DNA of 38,947 nt from Alphaproteobacteria bacterium. GTDB taxonomy: Bacteria > Pseudomonadota > Alphaproteobacteria > Caulobacterales > Caulobacteraceae. The position numbers were made by a program, and so were the translations under genes. The DNA lies in assembly GCA_025359785.1 (NCBI GenBank), contig JANYET010000009.1:1-38947 (forward strand), written 5' to 3'. Under the pieces are notes generated by a model. That model saw only the letters and a program-made list of their open reading frames with translations. It searched no databases and had not been told where the DNA came from. Every line of letters starts with the position of its first letter. Position 1 is the first letter of the stretch. Below are positions 14,118 through 22,293 of this stretch, one piece after another.

Positions 14118-14471
14118 ATGCGCGAAGACGGCAAGATCGACTATGTGGAGTTCCCCGGCGGCGGCGATCTGCCAGAGACGAAAGCCTTCTACGCCCAGGC
14201 CTTCGGCTGGGGCTTCACCGACTACGGCCCCGACTATGCCTCTATGACCGAGGGCCTGGACGGCGGCTTCTACGGCGCCGGGCTGGAAGCCGACCAAGTC
14301 ATCGCCAAGCCCCTGGTCATTCTCTACGCCCACGATCTGGAAGCCATGCAGACCAAGGTCGAGGCCGCCGGCGGGGTGATCACGAGGGCCATCTTCAGCT
14401 TCCCCGGCGGCCGGCGGTTCCACTTCACGGACCCGGCGGGGAATGAATTGGGAGTGTTCAGCGAGGGGTGA
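14118..14471 (+). CDS. VOC superfamily protein (glyoxalase/bleomycin-resistance fold)
   Basis: 117 residues with one vicinal-oxygen-chelate module. It shows IDYVEFPGGGDLPETKAFYAQAFGW, the mid-section DLEAMQTKVEAAGGVITRAIFSFPGGRRFHFTDPAGNELGVFSEG, and the terminal Glu expected as metal ligand. The subgroup with FPGGRRFHFxDPxGNExGVWS is widespread in proteobacteria and largely uncharacterised. It probably acts as a dimer in the cytoplasm; substrate unknown. GAAGGG lies 7 nt before the ATG. An AGCGCCCGGGCGCT palindrome 27 nt after the stop may help end transcription. Confidence 0.85.
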   Translation: MREDGKIDYVEFPGGGDLPETKAFYAQAFGWGFTDYGPDYASMTEGLDGGFYGAGLEADQVIAKPLVILYAHDLEAMQTKVEAAGGVITRAIFSFPGGRRFHFTDPAGNELGVFSEG

Positions 14472-14644
14472 CAATTTGATCGAGGCACTTGATCGAAAGC
14501 GCCCGGGCGCTCCTTAAGCGCCAGATCATCGCGCTCCTGGCGAAAGGCCTCTAGGGCTGCGAACCCTCGCCTCTGTGGAGAGAACTGCTGCCAATCCCGA
14601 CATCCAGGCGTAACGTGAAAACAGGGTTGGGCCGGGGGCGGACG

Positions 14645-15964
14645 ATGCGGGCTTTGGTCTCTGCGCTGACGATGGCGGCGGTGGTGCTGGCCGCCGGGTG
14701 CGGCGTGGCGCGCGCGGCCGACGAGAACCGCCTGAAGAACCTCAAGGCGCCGCCGCCCGCCGCGGTCAAACCGCTGACCGGCGCGGTGCGCACGGTTCGG
14801 TTCGCCCGCCTGCTGATCGAGCTGAAGCCCGAGCCGTGGGCGTTCGTGCGCAACAACGATGTCTATGCCGACGACAAGCTGCTGAGCTGGCAGGACGGCC
14901 AGAAGGCCGTGAAGCCCAACGCCTTCGCGGCGATCTTCGACGATGAGCTGAAGCAGGCCGGCGGATCCGGCGGCACGGCCGCGGGCGGGCTGTTCGGCCA
15001 GGAGGCGCCGAGCATGCCCGACCTGCTGGCGGCGGTGAAGATCACCGAGATGCAGGGCCGGTTCTGCAAGAGCTGCAACCTGCTGCTGGGCGCCGGCCGC
15101 TGGGAGGGCGCGGTGGTGATGACCGCCCACTGGGAAGTGCTGTCCGTCCTGGACCGCCGGGTGGTGGCGCAAGGCGACGTGGCCAGCGGCTTCGACGCCG
15201 GCGCCCGCGGCCTGCAGGGCGATCCGGAGCGGCTGATCGACGAGGCGTTCCGCGACAACGCGCGGCGCTTCATCGCCTCCGACAGCTTCCGCAAGGCGAT
15301 CGCCACGCCGGGGACCGCCATGCCGGGCCCCTCGCCCACCCTGCTGGGTCCCGTCGCCCTGGTCGCCGGCCATGCCAAGCCGGGCATCGCGCAGGCCGCG
15401 GCCTCGGTCGCCGTGGTGTTCACCGCCGAAGGCTCCGGCTCAGGCTTCCTGATCTCCGACGACGGCTATCTGCTGACCAATCACCACGTGGTCGGCGCGC
15501 AGGGCGTGGTGAAGGTCAAGTGGTCGGACGGATCGGAGAGCGTGGGCCAGGTGCTGCGCACCGATCCGCGCCGCGACGTGGCGCTGATCAAGACCGACCC
15601 CGGCGGGCGCGCCGCGCTCGGCCTGCGTCACAGCCCGGCCCAGCAGGGCGAGACCGTCTACGCCATCGGCTCGCCGCTGGGCGACCGATTCCAGAACACC
15701 ATGAGCAAGGGCATCGTCTCGGCGCTGCGCAGCCAGCAAGGCCTGAGCTACATCCAGAGCGACGTGATGGTGAACCACGGCTCGTCGGGCGGGCCGCTGC
15801 TGGACGAGACCGGCAAGGTGATCGGCCTGACCGCCTCGGGCCAGATGATCAACGGCGCGCCGGTCGGCATCAACTTCTTCATCCCCATCGACGACGCGCT
15901 GAAAATCCTCAACCTCGTAGCCCCGGCCGAGACACCGCCCCAGGTCGCCGCCACCAAACCCTAG
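14645..15964 (+). CDS. Secreted trypsin-like serine protease (S1C)
   Basis: 439 residues from the ATG at 14645, preceded by GGGGGCGG; a GTG at 14615 would only lengthen the n-region. Signal peptide MRALVSALTMAAVVLAAGCGVARA; the Cys is not in a proper lipobox, so signal peptidase I is favoured. The first 250 residues are an extra domain of unknown fold. The protease domain follows (from about 260): SGSGFLISDDGYLLTNHHVVG (His281), RDVALIK (Asp311) and VNHGSSGGPLLDE (Ser381), a complete triad. There is no C-terminal PDZ domain, unlike DegP. Likely role is cleavage or quality control of envelope proteins. The M24 peptidase gene starts 25 nt downstream. Confidence 0.88.
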   Translation: MRALVSALTMAAVVLAAGCGVARAADENRLKNLKAPPPAAVKPLTGAVRTVRFARLLIELKPEPWAFVRNNDVYADDKLLSWQDGQKAVKPNAFAAIFDDELKQAGGSGGTAAGGLFGQEAPSMPDLLAAVKITEMQGRFCKSCNLLLGAGRWEGAVVMTAHWEVLSVLDRRVVAQGDVASGFDAGARGLQGDPERLIDEAFRDNARRFIASDSFRKAIATPGTAMPGPSPTLLGPVALVAGHAKPGIAQAAASVAVVFTAEGSGSGFLISDDGYLLTNHHVVGAQGVVKVKWSDGSESVGQVLRTDPRRDVALIKTDPGGRAALGLRHSPAQQGETVYAIGSPLGDRFQNTMSKGIVSALRSQQGLSYIQSDVMVNHGSSGGPLLDETGKVIGLTASGQMINGAPVGINFFIPIDDALKILNLVAPAETPPQVAATKP

Positions 15965-15989
15965 CTTGCAAACCCTGAGAGATCCGCCC

Positions 15990-17225
15990 ATGCGCCGTCG
16001 CGCCTTCCTGACCGCCGCCGCGGGCCTCGCCGCCGCCAGCCTGCCGCGCGCCGGAATCGCCGCGCCCGCCGGCCTCGTCTCGATGACCGGCGGCGCCAAG
16101 CCGATCGCCGTCGAGGAGCGCCGCGCCCGCATCGCCAGGCTGCAGCGGCTGATGGTCGACGGCAAGGTCGGCGCGATGATCATCGAGTCGGGGTCGAGCC
16201 TGGACTATTTCACCGGCATCCAGTGGCGCCGGTCCGAGCGCACCACCGCCTCGGTGATCCCGGCCCGGGGCGACATCATCACGGTGACACCCGCCTTCGA
16301 GGAACCCTCGGTCCGCGAGACCCTGGCGGTCGGCGGCGAGGTGCGGCCCTGGGACGAGCACGAGAACCCCTTCGCCACCATCGTCGGCGCGCTGAAGGAC
16401 CGTGGCGTGACAGCCGGCGCCATCACCTTCGAATCCACCACGCGCCTGTTCCTCGTTGACGGGGTGCGCGCGGCCAATCCGGCGCTGAAGGTGGTCTCTG
16501 GCGACGCCCTGGTGAAGGCCGTGCGCCTGATCAAGTCGCCGGCCGAACTGGCCCTGATGCAGAGCGCCAATGACGTGACGCTGGCGGCGCTGCGCCACGT
16601 CCACGCCGGCGTCCGCGTGGGCATGAGCCCGGGCGAGATCGGCGAGCTGATGACGGCGGCCACCGTGGCGCTCGGCGGCGCGCCGGAATTCGGGCTGGTG
16701 CTGATCAATGAGGCCAGCGCCTATCCGCACGGCAGCCACCAGAAACAGGCGCTGCGCGAGGGCTCGGTCATCCTGATGGACGTGGGCTGCACGGTGCACG
16801 GCTACCAGTCCGACATCTCGCGCACCTGGGTCATGGGCCAGCCCACGGCGAAACAGCGCAAGGTCTGGAACACGGTGAAGCGCGGCCAGGAGATCGCGCT
16901 GGCCACCGCCCGGCCAGGCAGCCCGGTGGGCGCCATCGACGACGCCGTTCGCGCCTACTACGAAAAGGAAGGCTGGGGTCCCGGCTACCATCTTCCGGGC
17001 CTGTCGCACCGCACCGGCCACGGCATCGGGCTGGACGGCCACGAGCCGCCCTATCTGGTGCATGGCGATGCGACCCCGCTGGCGCGCGGCATGTGCTTCT
17101 CCGATGAGCCCGGGATCTATATCCCCGGCGAGTTCGGCATCCGGCTGGAGGACTGCTGGCGGATGACCGAGACCGGGCCGAAGCTGTTCACGCCGCTCGC
17201 CCGGTCGCTGGAAGACCCGATCTGA
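15990..17225 (+). CDS. Tat-exported M24 metallopeptidase (Xaa-Pro aminopeptidase-like)
   Basis: 411 residues from the ATG at 15990. The twin-arginine signal RRRAFLTAAAGLAAASLP is followed by AGIAAPA. The N-terminal creatinase-like domain runs to about 165 and the pita-bread catalytic domain follows. Metal ligands are recognisable: Asp in LMDVGCTVHGYQSDISRTW (two Asp), His in RTGHGIGLDGHE, Glu in SDEPGIYIPGEFG and Glu in IRLEDCW. It removes N-terminal residues next to proline; Tat export implies folding with metal in the cytoplasm. It probably shares a transcript with the upstream S1 protease (25-nt gap). Confidence 0.9.
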   Translation: MRRRAFLTAAAGLAAASLPRAGIAAPAGLVSMTGGAKPIAVEERRARIARLQRLMVDGKVGAMIIESGSSLDYFTGIQWRRSERTTASVIPARGDIITVTPAFEEPSVRETLAVGGEVRPWDEHENPFATIVGALKDRGVTAGAITFESTTRLFLVDGVRAANPALKVVSGDALVKAVRLIKSPAELALMQSANDVTLAALRHVHAGVRVGMSPGEIGELMTAATVALGGAPEFGLVLINEASAYPHGSHQKQALREGSVILMDVGCTVHGYQSDISRTWVMGQPTAKQRKVWNTVKRGQEIALATARPGSPVGAIDDAVRAYYEKEGWGPGYHLPGLSHRTGHGIGLDGHEPPYLVHGDATPLARGMCFSDEPGIYIPGEFGIRLEDCWRMTETGPKLFTPLARSLEDPI

Positions 17226-17359
17226 CGCCCGCGATCCAGCGCCGCGAAATGACCTCGGGTCTTAACGCCGGTTAACCGTGGTTCTTCATCGCGCCGTCAC
17301 CTTTTCGGGGCGTTGATGGCCTGCGATTGTTCGGGGGCCCGCTCAATCCGGAGGCTGGC

Positions 17360-18088
17360 GTGACCCCAGCGAAAGAACCCGAATCCGACCGCGCCCTGGC
17401 CACAGCCGCCGCGTCCGCGGCCGCCGCGGCCCGGCCCGCCAGTCGTCAGGAGCAGGACCGCGAGCTGGATCACCGGCTGGCCAACAGCCTGCAACTGGCG
17501 GCCGACTTCCTGATCTTCGAGCACATCCGGGTGGGCGACCCGCGGGCGCGCACCGCCCTGATCGAGACCGCCGAGCGGCTGTCGGCGGTGGGCCAGATCC
17601 ATCGCTTCCTCGCCACCCGGCATCAGGCTGGCGGCATCGACCTCGACCCCTTCCTGCGGGAGTTCGCCCGGCTGATCGGCGAAGCCACGGGCCTGGACTG
17701 TTCGGTGGACGCCGAGCCGGCGATCGTCGAGGCCGAGACCGCCCAGCAACTGGCCATCGCGGTCAACGAACTGGCCATGAACGCCGCCAAGCACGCCTAT
17801 CCCTGGGGCGAGGGTGGGCCGCTTTCCATCACCTGCCACCGGCGGGGCGAGCAGCTGGAGATCAGTGTCGCCGATGCGGGCGAAGGCCTGGCCCCGGGCT
17901 TCACCGTCGACCGCTCGAACGGGCTCGGCATGAGCATCCTGCAGGCCATCGCGCGGCAGCTGCGAGGCACGCTGGCCGCCACCAACGACGGCGGCGCGCG
18001 CTTCACCCTGACGGTCCCCCTGCGCTCAGCCGCGGAGCCGGCGTCCCGGTCATTCGCGCCCGAGACCCACCCAAAACGGGGCGCATAG
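17360..18088 (+). CDS. Soluble HisKA_2-type sensor histidine kinase without sensor domain
   Basis: 242 residues. The GTG at 17360 is chosen because GGAGG lies 5-6 nt before it. After a Pro/Ala-rich N-terminus comes the HisKA_2 phosphoacceptor region RELDHRLANSLQLAADFLIFEH (His38), then a dimerisation helix pair. The ATPase domain follows: NELAMNAAKHAY (N-box, Asn136), VADAGEGLAPGF (G1) and GLGMSIL (G2). It has no transmembrane helix and no PAS, GAF or receiver domain, so it must receive its signal from a partner protein. No response regulator is adjacent. In alphaproteobacteria such kinases often feed the general stress response, which is inference here. Confidence 0.85.
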   Translation: MTPAKEPESDRALATAAASAAAAARPASRQEQDRELDHRLANSLQLAADFLIFEHIRVGDPRARTALIETAERLSAVGQIHRFLATRHQAGGIDLDPFLREFARLIGEATGLDCSVDAEPAIVEAETAQQLAIAVNELAMNAAKHAYPWGEGGPLSITCHRRGEQLEISVADAGEGLAPGFTVDRSNGLGMSILQAIARQLRGTLAATNDGGARFTLTVPLRSAAEPASRSFAPETHPKRGA

Positions 18089-18116
18089 GCGTCTTGGCTT
18101 GGCTGCTCTTCCGGAT

Positions 18117-18136
18117 CGGCTGACCCAGGTCAGCCG
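18117..18136. terminator. Bidirectional terminator-like hairpin
   Basis: CGGCTGACC (18117-18125) pairs with GGTCAGCCG (18128-18136) around a 2-nt centre between two convergent genes. No strong T-run on either side, so the assignment is tentative. Confidence 0.45.
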
Positions 18137-18145
18137 GGAAACACC

Positions 18146-19204
18146 CTAGTTGGCCTCCTGGATCGCCGAGAGCTTCCAGGCGCCGCCGATATGGCGGGCG
18201 AAGGTCCAGAGCTCAGTGGTCTGGCTGGGCCGGTTCGGGTCGCCGGTCAGGACCGCGCCGCTGGTCCGGTCGCGCATCAGGTCGATGCTCTCATAGCGCA
18301 TGGCGGCGGTCGCATAGTCGGTGTCGCCCTCGCGCCAGGCTTCGCCGACGTCGGCCTGCAGCAGGGTCGTGCCGGTCACCTCGTTGCGGCGTCCGTGCGT
18401 CGCGTTCTCGCTGAGCTCCTCGGACAGGTAGGACACGATCTCGGGCGTGCAGCGCTCGCGTAGAGCCGCGTAGTCCTCCCGGCCGAAGGCGTCCTGGATT
18501 TCCTTCAGGAGAATCTCGAAGGTCGACTGATCCTGCGGCGTGATCGGGATTTCCCAGGCCGGACCCGTGGTGGGCACGTAGGGCGCCGCGGCGGGCGCTG
18601 CGCCAAACCCGCCGCCACCGCCGCCGCCAAAGCCCATCGGGCCGCCAAACACCGGTTGCGCCTCGAAGGCCTGGCCCTGGGCGGCGCGACGCCGGAAGAA
18701 GAAGCGGCTCACCAGCGAGATGATGAAGCCCAGGATGACCAGCTGGAGGATGATGGTCAGCAGACCGCCGCCGAAGCCGCCGCCCCCAAAGCCGCCGCCG
18801 CCCCAGCCGCCACCGCCAAAGCCGTGGCCCATCAGGCCGCCGATCAGCCCGCCGGCCACCAGCCCGCCAAGGAAGCCACCACCGCTGAACCCGCGGTTGG
18901 CGAACCCGGGCTGATAGCCGGCATAGCCCGGCATGCCGGGGCGGGGCGCGAACGCGCCGCCGGGCGCGGCGCCCGGCGCGGACATCGAACGCTGCACCGG
19001 CGGCACATAGCCTGGCGAGGTTGAGGTGGAGCGGGGCTGTGAATAGGTGCGGGCGCCGCGGCTGCCGAAGCTGCCGCCCCGGCGGGCGTCGGCCGGCTGG
19101 GCGCAGAGCATGTTGAACGCCAGCGCTATGCCCAGCGCGGCGGTGATCTTGGACCGCAACCCCATCTTGGACTGCAACCCGCTCTTGGACCGTAACGTGG
19201 TCAT
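18146..19204 (-). CDS. Tim44-like domain membrane protein
   Basis: 352 residues; the start at 19204 has a strong GGGAGGA ribosome site 7 nt away. Order of parts: a repeated n-region (TLRSKS/GLQSKM/GLRSKI), a signal peptide or anchor (ITAALGIALAFNMLCAQPADA), a low-complexity Gly/Pro/Ser region, Gly-rich segments (GLMGHGFGGGGWGGGGFGGG), a transmembrane helix (LLTIILQLVILGFIISLVSRFF) with basic stop-transfer, a Gly patch, then a Tim44-like C-terminal domain (about 225-350: STFEILLKEIQDAFGREDYAALRERCTPEIVSYLSEEL). Family members are envelope proteins of unclear function. It may be co-transcribed with the Ig-like protein gene upstream (68-nt gap). Confidence 0.85.
   Translation of the reverse strand: MTTLRSKSGLQSKMGLRSKITAALGIALAFNMLCAQPADARRGGSFGSRGARTYSQPRSTSTSPGYVPPVQRSMSAPGAAPGGAFAPRPGMPGYAGYQPGFANRGFSGGGFLGGLVAGGLIGGLMGHGFGGGGWGGGGFGGGGFGGGLLTIILQLVILGFIISLVSRFFFRRRAAQGQAFEAQPVFGGPMGFGGGGGGGFGAAPAAAPYVPTTGPAWEIPITPQDQSTFEILLKEIQDAFGREDYAALRERCTPEIVSYLSEELSENATHGRRNEVTGTTLLQADVGEAWREGDTDYATAAMRYESIDLMRDRTSGAVLTGDPNRPSQTTELWTFARHIGGAWKLSAIQEAN
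19146..19199. repeat. 18-bp tandem repeat x3 at the Tim44-like gene start
   Basis: Three 18-bp units with a TTGGACCGCAAC-type core lie at 19146-19163, 19164-19181 and 19182-19199, with few substitutions. They encode three six-residue copies of (T/G)L(R/Q)SK(S/M/I) directly before the signal peptide and so lengthen its positively charged n-region. Confidence 0.88.
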
Positions 19205-19272
19205 CGAATGTCCTCCCTGACGACGGAAATGTAAGGAGCCCGGATCACCACCGCCAGAGTGTGGGCATTCGA

Positions 19273-19866
19273 TCAGGGCTTGGGCTTTGCGGCGGCCCGC
19301 TCGGGCGAGTCCTGGATCGGCATGTCGATGTCCCGCAGGCCCGCGGCCTTCATGGCTTCGCGCAGGGTGTTGGGGCCGTTGCCGTCGGTGGTGCTGAAGG
19401 CGAGCGTCGCGGGCTCCGCGCGATGCTCGGCGACGTTCTCGAAACCGCCCTGCGGATGGGCGTTGAAGCCCATCACATAGGCTTTGTGCGGCGCGGTGGT
19501 GCAGAGCAGGACGAAGGTTCTGTTGTCGTCGAGCAGCCGCGGGGTCTTCAGGCAGGGGGGCGCCTCGCCGCCGCTCGCCGGGCTGACGTCGAAGCCGGTC
19601 TTCAGCATCGGCTGGTCGAAGGTGACGCTCATCACCAGCACGCCGGCCGGCATGGCCTGGCCGGCGGCCGGATAGGACTTCACGATCTTCGGCGCATCCG
19701 TCCGTGGGTAGACCGTGATCGGCGCCACGACATTGGGCGACGGGGTCACCGGCGTGGTCACCGGCGGTGTTGAGGGCGGGGTTGAGGGCGGCGCAGCGCG
19801 CGCGCTCCCGCTGAGGAGGCCGGCGGCCAGGGTCAGGGCGATAGCGACGGGGGCTTCGAAACGCAT
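19273..19866 (-). CDS. Secreted protein with Ig-like (Big_5-type) domain
   Basis: 197 residues from the ATG at 19866, which begins a signal peptide (MRFEAPVAIALTLAAGLLSGSARA). A TPPSTPPVTTPVTPSP linker, coded partly by a 12-bp tandem repeat, leads to a domain reading PKIVKSYPAAGQAMPAGVLVMSVTFDQPMLKTGFDVS. That is typical of bacterial Ig-like domains that begin with a statement of boundary beta strands and a conserved F(D/S)xPM. The rest (about 120-197) has CLKTPRLLDDNRTFVLLC with two Cys that could form a disulfide. Longer in-frame starts run into the DauA gene and are rejected. Its role is unknown, probably periplasmic. Confidence 0.7.
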   Translation of the reverse strand: MRFEAPVAIALTLAAGLLSGSARAAPPSTPPSTPPVTTPVTPSPNVVAPITVYPRTDAPKIVKSYPAAGQAMPAGVLVMSVTFDQPMLKTGFDVSPASGGEAPPCLKTPRLLDDNRTFVLLCTTAPHKAYVMGFNAHPQGGFENVAEHRAEPATLAFSTTDGNGPNTLREAMKAAGLRDIDMPIQDSPERAAAKPKP

Positions 19867-19904
19867 CGGTCCAAGGTGGCGCGCAAGAACGACCGCAACA
19901 AGGC

Positions 19905-21017
19905 CTACCTGAGGCGGGCGGGCGAGAGATGCTCGGCGGTCACGCCCTGTGCAACGATGTCGGCGGGGATCGCCTGACGCCGCGCCAGGGCCGCCGCCGC
20001 GCGCGCGGCGGCGGGCGCGGTCTGGACGCCATAACCGCCCTGGCCGGCCAGCCAGAAGAAGCCCGGAACCCGATCGTCGAAGCCGATCACCGGCGAGCGG
20101 TCGGCGACGAAGCTGCGCAGGCCTGCCCAGGACCGCACCACCCGGCGCACGGGAAGGTCGGCCGCAGCCTGGATGCGGTCGATGCAGACGGCGACGTCCA
20201 TGTCGTCGGCCCAGGCGTCGCACGGCTCGCTCGGCGTCTCGTCGGCCGGCGAGGCCAAGAGGCGGCCGGCATCGGGCTTGAAGTAGAACGCCTCGTCAGC
20301 GTCGATGACCATGGGCCAGCCGCGCACGTCGAGCCCATCCGGCGCCTCGACGATCACCGCCGTCCGCCGCATCGGCTGCAGGCCCACCGGCCGCACATCC
20401 GCCAGCGCCGCGACCCGGTCGGCCCAGGCGCCGGCGGCATTGACCACAACGGCGGCCTCGACGGTCTCGCCGGAGGCCAGGCGCACCGCAAACGCCCCCG
20501 CGCCGTGGACGATCGCCAGGACCTCCGCGCTCAGCCGCACCTGCGCGCCCCGCGCCCGCGCGCCGCGCAGGAAGCCCTGGTGCAGCGCCTCGACATCGGC
20601 GTCCATGGCGCCGGCCTCCAGCAGGCCTGAGCCCACGTAGTCGGGCCGAAGCGCCGGCACGAGCGCCAGCACGGCCTCGCGGGTAAGCGGCGCCAGCGCA
20701 TCGGGCTCCGCCGCCAGCAGCGCCGCCAAAGCCTGGGCCTGATCCGGCCGCCCGACGTAAAGACAGCCCCTGGGCGTCAGCAGCGCATGGGCCGCGAAAC
20801 CCGGCGGCGGCGCCTCGAAGAACGGGCGGCTGGCCCGCGTCAGGCCGCGGATCACCGCATTGCCATAGGCCTCCGAATAGAGCGCCGCCGAGCGCCCCGT
20901 GGTGTGGTGGCCGTGGGCGTCTTCCCGCTCGAGCAGCAGCACCCGCGCGCCATCCGCGAGCTCATAGGCCGCGCCCGCACCGGCGATGCCGGAGCCGATG
21001 ATCAGGAAATCGAACAT
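19905..21017 (-). CDS. FAD-dependent D-amino-acid dehydrogenase, DauA-like
   Basis: 370 residues of the DAO/glycine-oxidase fold. FAD site: FLIIGSGIAGAGAAYELA near the N-terminus with LLLEREDAHGHHTTGRSAALYSEAYG after it. The latter closely matches Pseudomonas D-arginine dehydrogenase DauA (GYHSTGRSAAHYTVAYG), including its active-site His and Tyr. Further agreement: VVNAAGAWADRVA, PMVIDADEAFYFKPDAGRLLASPADE, SWAGLRSFVADRSPVIG and FFWLAGQGGYGVQTAPA. It oxidises a D-amino acid to the imino acid and passes electrons to the chain. A basic D-amino acid is the first guess; the downstream dauB partner is absent. It diverges from the secreted protein at 21150. Confidence 0.83.
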   Translation of the reverse strand: MFDFLIIGSGIAGAGAAYELADGARVLLLEREDAHGHHTTGRSAALYSEAYGNAVIRGLTRASRPFFEAPPPGFAAHALLTPRGCLYVGRPDQAQALAALLAAEPDALAPLTREAVLALVPALRPDYVGSGLLEAGAMDADVEALHQGFLRGARARGAQVRLSAEVLAIVHGAGAFAVRLASGETVEAAVVVNAAGAWADRVAALADVRPVGLQPMRRTAVIVEAPDGLDVRGWPMVIDADEAFYFKPDAGRLLASPADETPSEPCDAWADDMDVAVCIDRIQAAADLPVRRVVRSWAGLRSFVADRSPVIGFDDRVPGFFWLAGQGGYGVQTAPAAARAAAALARRQAIPADIVAQGVTAEHLSPARLR

Positions 21018-21097
21018 GCCGCCAGGATCAGGGTATGGCGCGGAAACTCAAGGCGTCGCGGGCGATCAGCGGTTTTTCGTGCGTCCCGCGCGTACAG

Positions 21098-21121
21098 TGA
21101 TATGATCCACCCAGGATCATA
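21098..21121 (+). promoter_or_regulatory. Extended -10 promoter overlapped by a dyad operator
   Basis: TG (21098-21099) plus TATGAT (21101-21106) form an extended -10 element. The same bases are one arm of a perfect dyad, TATGATCC (21101-21108) and GGATCATA (21114-21121), with a 5-bp spacer. Start of transcription would be near 21113, inside the dyad, 37 nt before the ATG at 21150. No good -35 was seen. A repressor bound here would block RNA polymerase. Confidence 0.5.
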
Positions 21122-21149
21122 ACCAAGAATCCATCGGGAGCCTGACCCC

Positions 21150-22250
21150 ATGCGACGTATCCCTATTCTCACGCTCGGCGCGGCCCTTGCCACCGCTGGC
21201 TTCGCGTTGGCGGCCCAGGCCGCGCCCGCGAAGGCGCCCGCAGCCGACCCGACCGTCGCGCCGCCAGGCTGGGCCGCGCCAAAGAACGCCTTCGGCCAGC
21301 CGGACATATCCGGCTACTGGTCCAACGCGACCATGACTCCGCTGATGCGCAATGCGAAACTCACCGATAAGCTCGTCGTCGCGCCGACCGAGGCCCGGGA
21401 ACTGGAAAAGGCGTTCTCCGACGCCCTGGCCGCGGCCGACGCGCCGACAGACCAGAAAAAGGGGCCGGGCGCCGTCACGGACCCGAATTCGGCTGAGGCC
21501 AAGCTGGTGAAGATCCGGCCGGACTTCGCCGCGGCCGGCGGCGACGTGGGCGGGTACAACACCTTCTGGATCGATCCGGGCGCCCACATGATGGTGGTGA
21601 ACGGCGAGTACCGCTCCTCCATCCTGACGACGCCGAACGGCCTGCCTCCGGCCCGCAAGCCCGGCGCCGCGCCAGCCTTCGGCCGCTACCGCGACGTCTA
21701 TGACAGCTACGAGAACCGGGCGCTCGGCGAGCGCTGCATCATGGGCTTCGGGCGCAATTCAACCCCGCCGATGTTGTCCAACGGCTACTACAACAACGAC
21801 TACTACATCATGCAGACGCCGGACTCGGTGGTGATCCAGGTCGAGATGATTCACGACACGCGGATCGTCCGGCTGAAGGGCGGCCACATCCCCGAGAGCG
21901 TGCGGCCGTTCATGGGCGACTCCATCGGCCATTTCGAGGGCAATACCCTGGTGGTGGAGACCACCAACTTCCGGGAGAGCGACGCCTTCATGGGGTCGTG
22001 GAAGCACCTGAAAGTCACCGAGCGCTTCACCCGCGTCACGCCCACTCGGGTCAACTATCAGTTCCAGATCGAAGACCCCGACACCTGGGACAAGCCCTGG
22101 GGCGGCGAGTACAATTTCGCGCCCCTGAAGGGGATCGTCTACGAGTACGCCTGCCACGAGGGCAACTATGCGCTCCCCGCCATCCTGGCCGGCGCGCGCC
22201 GCCAGGAACAGGAAGCCGCGACGGGCAAGGCCAAGACCGGGGCGGAGTAG
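21150..22250 (+). CDS. Secreted protein of a conserved but uncharacterised family
   Basis: 366 residues with a signal peptide (MRRIPILTLGAALATAGFALAAQA). The mature start GWAAPKNAFGQPDISGYWSNATMTPL, then YNTFWIDPGAHMMVVNGEYRSSILTTPNGLPP, and the C-terminal half (GHIPESVRPFMGDSIGHFEGNTLVVETTNFRES; RFTRVTPTRVNYQFQIEDPDTWDKPW) are of a type I associate with many paralogues in sphingomonads, caulobacters and acidobacteria. The parts look beta-rich, possibly lipocalin- or propeller-like. No catalytic motif is recognised. GGGAGCC precedes the ATG. Divergent from the DauA-like gene; convergent with the hydrolase at 22294. Function unknown. Confidence 0.72.
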   Translation: MRRIPILTLGAALATAGFALAAQAAPAKAPAADPTVAPPGWAAPKNAFGQPDISGYWSNATMTPLMRNAKLTDKLVVAPTEARELEKAFSDALAAADAPTDQKKGPGAVTDPNSAEAKLVKIRPDFAAAGGDVGGYNTFWIDPGAHMMVVNGEYRSSILTTPNGLPPARKPGAAPAFGRYRDVYDSYENRALGERCIMGFGRNSTPPMLSNGYYNNDYYIMQTPDSVVIQVEMIHDTRIVRLKGGHIPESVRPFMGDSIGHFEGNTLVVETTNFRESDAFMGSWKHLKVTERFTRVTPTRVNYQFQIEDPDTWDKPWGGEYNFAPLKGIVYEYACHEGNYALPAILAGARRQEQEAATGKAKTGAE

Positions 22251-22256
22251 CCTCTA

Positions 22257-22288
22257 GCGCGGCGGGGCTCGATCAAGACCCGCCGCGC
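22257..22288. terminator. Bidirectional terminator-like hairpin
   Basis: GCGCGGCGGG (22257-22266) pairs perfectly with CCCGCCGCGC (22279-22288), loop of 12 nt, in the 43-bp gap between two convergent genes. It lacks T-runs. Confidence 0.5.
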
Positions 22289-22293
22289 GCACG

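Noticed and set aside
14498..14511. AGCGCCCGGGCGCT palindrome as terminator
   Set aside because: It leaves no room for a loop without opening the stem and has no T-run; kept only as a remark under the VOC gene.
14645..15964. Lipoprotein call for the S1 protease
   Set aside because: VLAAGC has Ala at -3 of the Cys; the lipobox is poor and a signal peptidase I site (VARA) follows.
19867..20223. Upstream extension of the Ig-like protein
   Set aside because: The extension is Arg-rich, overlaps the DauA gene, and the signal peptide starts at 19866.
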